A stretch of 64,000 bases of DNA from Liolophura sinensis (Eukaryota > Mollusca > Polyplacophora > Chitonida > Chitonidae). The notes beneath the pieces were generated by a model. That model saw nothing but the letters and a program-made list of their open reading frames with translations, searched no databases and was not told the origin of the DNA. This document shows positions 58,301 through 64,000 of this stretch, piece by piece. The stretch spans positions 32,657,608 through 32,721,607 of the forward strand of contig NC_088300.1 in assembly GCF_032854445.1 (NCBI RefSeq), written 5' to 3'. The position numbers and the translations under genes are program-made. Within the stretch, counting starts at the first letter, position 1; the number at the start of each line of letters is the position of its first letter.

Positions 58301-61300
58301 GCTCTGTGTGTAATGTGTATATTATAAGACACACCTGCACATTGACAAATGAAAATTTGTACTCGTTTGCTCAGGTATCTTTCTCGCGTGGAGCGTTAAT
58401 TTGCAAACATAGATTACATCACTTTTCACTCTTATCAGATAACCGCGTGGTTCAATCAAATTTCATAAATAAATAAATAAATAAATATTCCCTTGAACGA
58501 GGCTTGGTTATATCACGGTTAGATGACACATCAAGACACTATAGCGTGGAGCGTGCTAACATAGATTACGTCACTTGTCACTTTTATCAGACAACCACGT
58601 GTCTTTGGACAGAGTATAGGGTAACTCACATCAAATTTCAGAAATAAATAAATAAATAAATATTCCCTTGAATGAGGCTTGGTTAAATTACGGCTAGATG
58701 ATACATCACGACACTATACAATGTCCTATATACTGTGTTATGAATTTCTCACTCGATTGTCAGTTTAAGCATTTAAAGGCGATGACTCAATAAATCATTG
58801 TATTTCAACATGCCTAGGTGTTTTCGTTTCCGGAACATGTTGGGATGCCGATTGGAGACAGCGATGAACCTATGATGTTTTTACTGGAGGTACACTACGA
58901 TAATCCGAGATTACAGTCAGGTAAAACAGTTTTAGCAAAGAATCGACTAAACTATCTTTCGCTAAACTCATTATCAAGGTTTCGGCGTAATGAGAATTGT
59001 CATGATATAATACTAACTAAATTAATGGATTTGTCCCTGAGCTGATTTATTGTGAAAAAGATTTTATTTTGTTTATTATTTATTATTATATTATTTATTT
59101 TTTTTCACTTTTGTTGTTAACTGATGAACTTTAGTACAGATTTTATAGTGGCTGAAATCGCACTGAGCTATGTCCAGCTCCCAATGTATACCTTTAAACT
59201 GTAGCGTGAATTCCATTATTTCATGTCGTGATTTCTTTGGACTCTTGAATTAATATCAGTATCAGCGAACAAACAGGGCCCAGTTTCACAAAGATGTCGT
59301 ACATATGCAATAGTCACACATACAGGACAATGGTGCAGTAATAGTGACCTACAAAATATCGTTCGACAAATGTACAATAAAAAAATATCGTATGCCGCGT
59401 TGTGAAACTAGGTCTAGCACCGGTACCAGATCTGAGGGCGCTGCCCATAGATTTTTTTTTATACCAATACCACAATCGAAGCAAAAGGAAATTGGAACAC
59501 AAATTGTGCATTCGGTCTACTGATGAATGAAGGTGTGTGTTTGTCTACAGGCATGCGTGATTCTTCCGGCCTACGATTGATCATGACGTCACAGTTACGT
59601 CAGTATGACGCCGCTATAATGGACATGGGTATGAACGTGTATGAAGGCCATGTCATACCGCCGTACCATAAAGAGTTTCTTAGCGAGGGAGCTTGTTCCA
59701 GCGATTGTCTAAGTCAGGTATGTTATCAGATAACTCTTGTACCTCATTGAACAGTCGTGTTTTGAGTATCTATTTTATTCACAATACCACTTTTTTTTAA
59801 ACCTTAAGTGTTACATTTAACACTGAAAAGATCACGAGGGTTGACTGCACTTTCAAGAGTTACAGGTATCTGATGTTTCATTAAGTGTTAATGTTTCAAC
59901 ACTGTTCAAAGATTTTCATATTCCAACTCCATCAAAATTTCAGATATTTTCAAACTCTGTTTCAAGTATTTTTTAATGTTGGAATGTTAGAGTTGGTGAT
60001 ATTTAGGGTGTTAAATGTAACACCTTAGTTTCAAAAGTGCTTGCAGTAATTTCAATTACAACAAATGAAAAATCATTGCCGGTATTTATTATTCAAGTGG
60101 GTAGAGGGCGCTACTGTACAACCAAATTCGAGATTAAAGGCAACCCATTTTACTTTTGTTCCAGGGAATGGGAAATCAGACTGATGAAATCCAAGTCTTT
60201 GCGGTCTTCCTTCACGCACATCTGGCCGCCCGGAAAATTCGCTTACGTCATATTCGGGATGGCAAGGAGCTGGACGTAATTGCGCAGGACAACAATTATG
60301 ACTTCAACTTCCAAGAAACGCGTCTTTTGTCAGAGGAAAAGGTTATCCGGAAGGCAAGTATGTTTTACTGGATTGTTGAGCACCGACGTAATTGTAGAAC
60401 CGTTTCGATCTTTATACGTACATTTGTGATCTTGACCAGTTTTCTGCCAGGATTGTTGTTTTTGATGTACTGTACACCGTACAGGTGATGCAATTAACCA
60501 GTCCTGAAGGTAGGCTACTTACTGTAACAAAGTATCCGTCAGAACAGTTGGGCCGTATAGAATTACATGACGGCACCTTCGTCCTGATATTATTTTGAAG
60601 TCACTACATTGCAACCATATAACCTGCACAATTTCGGCGGCCTCACTTATATTCATTATCAGCCAGCCGAAGATTATCGACCCACGGACTAAAACTTGTG
60701 CCGTTACTATCTGAACAGACGGTCTTGTAATCACAAGACTGATCCCACAGAATTAATGGGGCATTAGTCTGGCTACACCACGATGGTGCAGAAATTCATG
60801 CACGTCAAGAGTATATATATATTGACTCTAGGTACAAGTACTACAAGTTTAGCTCAATGAGCATTTCCAGGATTTATCAAGAGTGACCGGCTTCAGATGT
60901 TTGATGGCTTATAAAATAAAATCATTCATTCTACAAAAATGGATATAATATTTTATGAATGATCATTCAACAAAAATATATACATATACACTCAGGTTGA
61001 TTTCAGTTCCCTCCACAAAATTTTGTTGCATATTACCTACAGTACATCAAGCCATCTACATGTATTTAACGCACGTGCCATTTAGTAACTTCAGTATAAG
61101 CAGTACATGGAAATTCGAAGGCTTTTGCATTCTGGTTTGGAAATACCACTATAATTTATTTGTGTCACTAAGTCACATAGATTTATGTTATCTGATCACA
61201 AATATTGGGTAAAATACTCATCGATTAAACAAAATGATGAATTTTGCAAACAGTAGACCTAAATATTTATTTCTACCTCTTGGTGTTGTTTTTTGAACAG

Positions 61301-63842
61301 GGAGACAGAACGCTGATACAGTGTGTCTACAACACAGAAGACAGAACCGAAATGACATACGTAAGTGTTTCAACCACTGTGTGCATTGCAAATTGAAATA
61401 ACTATGCATCGTTTACCGCAAAAAATATTCACGGTTTACTGATTATTTGAACATTGTCATTAATTGGAAGTTTAATTAACTCCGTGGCATCTACGTCCAA
61501 TGGTAACAGAGTCCAGTGAAATTATGACATTTTAGTGACACGTTCAAAAGTATACCTTTATAAACACCTTTCCATGCAACACTAAATTTTTGGTCACATC
61601 ATGAAAGGCAAAGAAAGCACTAACGTGAAGTATGTCAGATAAAATACTATTAAACACTGCCCATAAAAATAGCTCAACTTATTTTTCAAAAAATTTTTCA
61701 ACTTAGTAAAATGCATTTGAAAGTTGGCATTTTCTGACAATGTTGATCAATGATGTCACATCCGATTTTTACCACACACAGACTGCTACATTTTATCAAT
61801 AAAAATGAATATACATGTAGATTTTTTTTATCGTGAAACGAGCTATTTCAATACTTTCTGGTTCACTACAGACCAACGTAAAAAAAATAAATTGAACTAT
61901 TCTATTGGAGAGTATTTAATAGTTTTTCATCTGAGATATACTTCAACTTAGTGTTTTGTTTGCCTTTAAGTTGTCATACTCTTACTACGAAATATAAAAG
62001 ACAACAGCATTGAGATTAACACCCTGAGTAGCGACGACATTGTGATAAATGGCAAATGGTCAAACATAACTGGTGAAATACGGGCTCTTGGTAATTTAGC
62101 TCAGTTAGGGTTTTATTCCAACTGTCCACGTACATGCTTAAATTTACCAATTTACACGCTCAGAAGTACGTTGTTTAGTACCGAGGCCATATGTACTTGC
62201 TAAAACAGGATAGAAAAATGCAATGATATTGATAAAAAAATTTTTGTCAGACGTCTTTAGTCTAGAAATATTAAACTTTTGTTGTGTCGTCAAATATATT
62301 AAACAATGACATGAAAACAATGCTACCCAGGATCACGAAGCGATCTTAGACTTACGTGCACATTTCAATCATTATTAAAGGATTAGTGTCCAGCTACTGG
62401 CCCTAATTGTAAAGAATGTAACCTTTTCAAACAGTGTTACTGGGAGGGCTTCCGAGAAACGTGATAACGACTATAAACCCACCAAAAACAATAGATTTAC
62501 TACCCTAACCGATCTCCGACCGGCCGCCCCACACGGCTCAGCGGCTGACGTCAAGGCGGCCAACACAAGTCTATGTGGTCTAAATAACCTTCGAATCAAA
62601 ACGATGTCATTTTTGAGATGGATTCTATCTACGCAGGAGCAAGTATACTGTCATTTGAATTTGAACCCTATTTCGATTTATAACACTGACATCTCTTTCC
62701 AGACTTTAGATTCCGAGTTTTCAGACGTTAACTTTGATCGGCTCAGGTATTTCCGCACTGGCAATAGGGACTAGTAAGCTATAGCTTTATCCTGCGTTAC
62801 ACTGTACATTTCTCATCTTTATCTTAAGATTTAATATTTATTTACTATTCTCTCCCACCGTCCGCTATACAGTAAATATCAGTCTTTCCCGAGACATTCT
62901 AAATCCACACATAGGGCTCTTATGTGATGACAACTAGCCGAATGGCCTATGCCCATCGGAGCCTATAGTCATCAAATCGTCTGAACACTTGAAAAAAAAA
63001 CAAATCCTGGGGCCCTCGACGACCTGTTTTCACAACGCGCCGGTATGCAGAACAGCAAACCCTTTTAGTGGAGAAATTCGATATGCTTGTTGTCACTCTT
63101 GTAGCTTTTTTAACACTGAGCTAAATGTTGAAGCTCTGACATTGTACTGAAATTGTAGGACGTAATTGGGTGGAGCCTACCGAGTGTTAGCCGAAAAAAG
63201 CATAAAATTAGCCTTATTATCAAGTGATTTTAAGTGCCATATTACTCCAATTAATATACCCCTTTTCAATATTTTTTCACATTCAATTTAATAATATATA
63301 CAAGTGTGGCTAATATGAATAGATAGTCAATCTGGACACTAATCCTTTAAACTTGGTATGTTCCTTTCCGTTATTTTAGCCGACATTTGTTTTACGATAA
63401 CTTGTTCAAAATTTACCTTGTTAAGCAGTATTTTGACCTTGTTACGTAAGAATTAATTTTAAAGTGAAATTCTGTTTCAAGTCTAAGATCGTTTCTTGAT
63501 CCCGGGGCCAGGTCTTGTGGATGTATATGCCCACCATATGCCCTGGTATATGCGGCCAAAAGCATGGGAAGCTAAACAAAGGCAGTGACGAGGTTTCCTT
63601 GAGGCTTATTATTTTATAACCCCAGTTTCGTGAATTTTTGAATTTCAATTTTCATAGGAAGGATTTGTACAGGCTTATATACGCTTGTGTTATAATTATA
63701 ATTTTTCTTTTTAGGCCGGGTTGAGCACGAGAGAAGAGATGTGCATAGCGTTTATCGTGTATTATCCCAAGATATCTCTGAGCTACTGTACAACTCAGCC
63801 CACTGCACAGTTCAATATTGCCTTCAGGGGCGCTACAGCTGA
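46033..63842 (+). CDS. MOXD1: DBH-like monooxygenase (MOXD1 family), 5' ten exons
   Basis: Copper type II ascorbate-dependent monooxygenase. Exons: 46033-46308, 55194-55340, 55675-55848, 56285-56368, 57033-57209, 58818-58920, 59551-59717, 60165-60353, 61301-61360 and 63715-63842 (intron follows), about 501 residues. Order: signal peptide (MFSLGIFMLCVVYSVCA), DOMON domain (about 25-190), then the two monooxygenase folds. The expected CuH ligands are H241, H242 (VHHIVL) and H312 (EVHYDNP). The CuM ligands are H393, H395 (LHAHLAA) and M468 (STREEMCI). EVHYDNP and the GKHHVIQ/VEPV junction are MOXD1-like rather than DBH-like. Family members hydroxylate small substrates in the secretory pathway, but the natural substrate of MOXD1 proteins is unsettled. 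The C-terminal roughly 100 residues expected for the family lie beyond the window. All exon junctions keep frame; intron 8 has a GC donor. Confidence 0.93.
46832..50585 (+). repeat. Nested 68-bp tandem array with three 292-304-bp spacers
   Basis: Unit 67-68 bp, including GCTATACCCCTACCACTGAG, GATTACTCAGGGCACTACAC and TAATAATGAAAGTTTGTCGT (for example TACCACTGAG at 46863, 46931, then 46999). About 42 units. Three copies of a non-repeat spacer (47982-48273, 48962-49253, 50282-50585) begin ATTATCGAGTTTTAACTGTC and end CAAACAGTACACCGAG. The units around them are duplicated as blocks, so the array has at least two levels: 5-unit sub-blocks (about 339 bp) and blocks of about 980 and 1320 bp. All in intron 1. 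Confidence 0.94.
50586..52300. other. Intron 1, nothing recognised
   Basis: Apart from (AAGTG)n at 51612-51632, no repeat or gene was identified. Open frames at 51335-51607 (-) and 51850-52119 (+) match no family I recognise. Confidence 0.4.
52310..53640 (-). pseudogene. Non-LTR retrotransposon (LINE) relic
   Basis: On the minus strand, 53535-53330 encodes ELNNGWLTLTHKKANSLLAS and HKHLGVIINNQGTWNNHIDQ, the W-x-x-x-N-x-x-K and H-L-G-V...W motifs of the late reverse-transcriptase region. Further along, 52860-52790 encodes EIAVRIITDL, and 52420-52350 encodes CGSFDESADHFLMYYPLF, the C-terminal Cys/His segment (CG-x-x-x-E-x-x-x-HFL-x-x-x-P-L). Stops and frameshifts interrupt it, and a SINE is inserted in the middle. 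Inactive. Confidence 0.78.
52872..53198 (+). mobile_element. SINE, (CACT)-tailed, with 12-bp target duplication
   Basis: The element 52884-53186 ends GACGTTAAACCTCAAGCACT then (CACT)n. CAGTCGGTTTAC flanks it at 52872-52883 and 53187-53198, a perfect target-site duplication. It carries ATATGACTGAAAAATTGTTA, the same core as the (AATA)-tailed family but a different tail. Inserted into the LINE relic. Confidence 0.93.
54231..54668 (+). repeat. 54-bp tandem repeat, 8 copies
   Basis: CAAACATCTGGGACCAATAT, AACAGCATTAGTAAGAGGTA and TATATTAGTCCCAG repeat every 54 bp (starts at 54231, 54285 and on). Each unit holds GGGAC and GTCCC half-sites able to pair. A minus-strand frame of 18-residue repeats is a by-product. 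Lies 0.5 kb upstream of exon 2. Confidence 0.93.
55194..55340 (+). CDS. MOXD1-like exon 2, DOMON
   Basis: 49 codons, phase 0 both sides (TTTTTTCAG|GATCG; CAAC|GTAAGA). It encodes DRFAPGRFEPVVDLISDYKL and NGTHTILRFSRRLNLCSKDD. It includes an N-glycosylation sequon (NGT) and the THTI-x-x-F pattern of the family. Confidence 0.93.
55675..55848 (+). CDS. MOXD1-like exon 3, end of DOMON
   Basis: 58 codons, phase 0 (ATTTCAG|AATGA; GAAT|GTGAGT). It encodes NDTIRVIWAYSDSQPGPDGH, SYHLQNRGTRSMYLLTYN and TVTLDLVNSN. The RVIWAY and NRGT-S-x-x-L motifs are family hallmarks. Confidence 0.93.
56285..56368 (+). CDS. MOXD1-like exon 4, start of monooxygenase domain
   Basis: 28 codons, phase 0 (TGTTTAG|GTTCT; ACAG|GTAACA). 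It encodes IPDKDTTYMCTSFRIPELSG then KHHVIQ. The D-T-T-Y-x-C...KHHVI signature marks the beginning of the N-terminal copper domain. Confidence 0.93.
56820..56985 (+). mobile_element. SINE-like relic
   Basis: GTGTCTGGTGTCTTTGGCAT is shared with 31036-31055. ATCAGAACATTACTGAAAGC and GACGTTAAATAAGC precede an AAATAAATAAA tail, like a degraded SINE core. Confidence 0.4.
57033..57209 (+). CDS. MOXD1-like exon 5, CuH site
   Basis: 59 codons, phase 0 (GGTCCGCAG|GTGGA; GGGG|GTAAGT reading GGC GGA GGG|GTAAGT). It encodes VEPVVQPGREAEVHHIVLQI, ECRHPNMPPEWWTCASAYFA and WAIGGG. The HH pair contributes two of the three CuH ligands. Confidence 0.94.
57890..58052 (+). mobile_element. tRNA-derived SINE, 5'-truncated
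   Basis: CAGAAACCTGCGGATGGTCG, CCCCGGCTCTGCCCGG, CCCACCATAATGCTGACCGC, GAACTATTCTTGAGCGCGGC and CACCAATCAAATGAATC, then an AT-rich tail. Located in intron 5. Confidence 0.88.
58388..58728 (+). repeat. Direct duplication of about 155-180 bp
   Basis: ACATAGATTACATCACTTTT, TATCAGATAACCGCGTG and (AAAT)n then ATTCCCTTGAACGAGGCTTG (58410-58510) recur as ACATAGATTACGTCACTTGT, TATCAGACAACCACGTG and ATTCCCTTGAATGAGGCTTG (58559-58685). Located in intron 5. Confidence 0.88.
58818..58920 (+). CDS. MOXD1-like exon 6, third CuH ligand
   Basis: Phase 0 in, phase 1 out (CCTAG|GTGTT; TCAG|GTAAAA). It encodes VFSFPEHVGMPIGDSDEPMM and FLLEVHYDNPRLQS. H312 in EVHYDNP completes CuH. The Asp after Tyr is the MOXD1 form; DBH has His there. 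Confidence 0.93.
59551..59717 (+). CDS. MOXD1-like exon 7
   Basis: Phase 1 in, phase 0 out (GTCTACAG|GCATG; TCAG|GTATGT). It encodes MRDSSGLRLIMTSQLRQYDA, MDMGMNVYEGHVIPPYHKEF and GACSSDCLSQ. It links the two copper domains and carries the conserved DSSGLRL and the Cys pair C-x3-C. Confidence 0.93.
59798..60032. mobile_element. TIR element (MITE-like), 235 bp
   Basis: The left end AAACCTTAAGTGTTACATTT then AACAC (59799-59823) is the inverse of the right end GTGTTAAATGTAACACCTTA then GTTT (60008-60032), with one or two mismatches. The interior has further TTTCAACACT half-sites and no ORF. In intron 7. Confidence 0.8.
60165..60353 (+). CDS. MOXD1-like exon 8, CuM His pair, GC donor
   Basis: 63 codons, phase 0 (TTCCAG|GGAAT; GGAAG|GCAAGT). 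It encodes QTDEIQVFAVFLHAHLAARK, RLRHIRDGKELDVIAQDNNY and FNFQETRLLSEEKVIRK. HAH supplies two CuM ligands. The downstream GTATGT at 60359 would break the frame into exon 9, so the GC donor AAG|GCAAGT is preferred. Confidence 0.92.
61301..61360 (+). CDS. MOXD1-like exon 9
   Basis: 20 codons, phase 0 (TTGAACAG|GGAGA; ATAC|GTAAGT). It encodes GDRTLIQCVYNTEDRTEMTY, matching the family G-D-x-L-I-x-x-C-x-Y-N-T stretch. Confidence 0.93.
61995..62130 (+). mobile_element. Dispersed repeat R2, copy
   Basis: CGACGACATTGTGATAAATG, AACTGGTGAAATACGGGCTC and GGTAATTTAGCTCAGTTAGG, then GTTTTATTCCAACTG, parallel 21050-21200. Located in intron 9. Confidence 0.6.
62375..63350. mobile_element. DNA transposon relic with 19-bp perfect TIRs, about 970 bp
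   Basis: TTAAAGGATTAGTGTCCAG at 62375-62393 is the exact inverse of CTGGACACTAATCCTTTAA at 63332-63350. If the outer TTAA is the target site, this fits a piggyBac-type TTAA duplication; a TA duplication (Tc1/mariner-like) is equally compatible. No transposase ORF inside, so non-autonomous. Located in intron 9. Confidence 0.82.
63715..63842 (+). CDS. MOXD1-like exon 10, CuM Met; gene continues past window
   Basis: Phase 0 in (TTTTTAG|GCCGG), phase 2 out at GCTGA|GTATGT. It encodes AGLSTREEMCIAFIVYYPKI, SLSYCTTQP and FNIAFRGAT. M468 in EEMCI is the CuM methionine. The frame would hit a stop 16 codons after the donor if unspliced, but family length predicts further exons. Confidence 0.88.
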
Positions 63843-64000
63843 GTATGTTCATTCTAAGTATAAGAAGCTTGTCGTATGTCTGACTTGAGTTTGTCGATAC
63901 TGAGTATGACAAGCTTGTCCCCATCTACTGCTCAATATGTCCATCTAGTCTTGTCGTACGTCAGAAATGAGCATATATACTTAGCATACATGCAGATCGT

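Noticed and set aside
60354-60364. GTATGT at 60359 as the exon 8 donor
   Set aside because: It would add GCAA and shift exon 9 out of frame, losing GDRTLIQCVYNTEDR. The GC donor keeps the conserved frame.
63843-63888. Stop codon at 63886 as the end of the MOXD1-like protein
   Set aside because: The protein would end about 100 residues short of the family length, and a good GTATGT donor lies just before the divergence from the family.

Overview
The window is eukaryotic nuclear DNA, almost certainly from a lophotrochozoan and most likely a mollusc. It has long AT-rich introns with canonical GT/AG borders, many tRNA-derived SINE copies of the type common in molluscan genomes, abundant minisatellites, and relics of LINE and DNA transposons. 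No bacterial, organellar or CRISPR features were seen. All three supported protein-coding genes are on the + strand. Species cannot be fixed from the sequence alone.

Region 1 (about 470-30706) holds two tandem paralogues, called gene A (470-11273) and gene B (20376-30706). Each has five exons separated by four phase-1 introns. Each encodes a secreted protein in the same order: signal peptide, a C-type lectin-like domain (CTLD) split over two exons, a Thr/Asp-rich stalk with a basic patch and a conserved VTQRS motif, and a short Cys-rich C-terminal domain resembling PAN/Apple. Both spliced CDSs come to 942 nt (313 aa). Exon 3 (153 nt) and exon 5 (200 nt) are the same length in both. The CTLDs lack recognisable EPN/QPD and WND calcium/sugar-binding motifs. 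A roughly 4 kb 21-bp minisatellite (11375-15440) begins about 100 bp after the gene A stop.

Region 2 (30707-45930) has no firmly supported gene. It holds SINE copies, several tandem repeats (34925-35965, 37805-37880, 44480-44870), a MULE-like transposase remnant (about 42130-42395, +) and a weak candidate exon on the minus strand with H-type-lectin-like character (38986-39306).

Region 3 (45934-64000) is the 5' ten exons of a DBH-like monooxygenase (MOXD1 family) gene with a TATA box at 45934. All six copper ligands expected in the family are present (HH, H of EVHYDNP, HAH, M). One intron uses a GC-AG donor. The gene runs off the right edge. Its 8.9 kb first intron carries a large nested 68-bp tandem array (46832-50585) and a LINE relic into which a SINE inserted with a 12-bp target duplication. 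Later introns carry two TIR-bearing DNA elements.

The lectin-like pair and the monooxygenase have no evident functional link; they are simply neighbours. The most distinctive biology here is the CTLD-stalk-PAN pair and the nested satellite architecture in the MOXD1-like intron.
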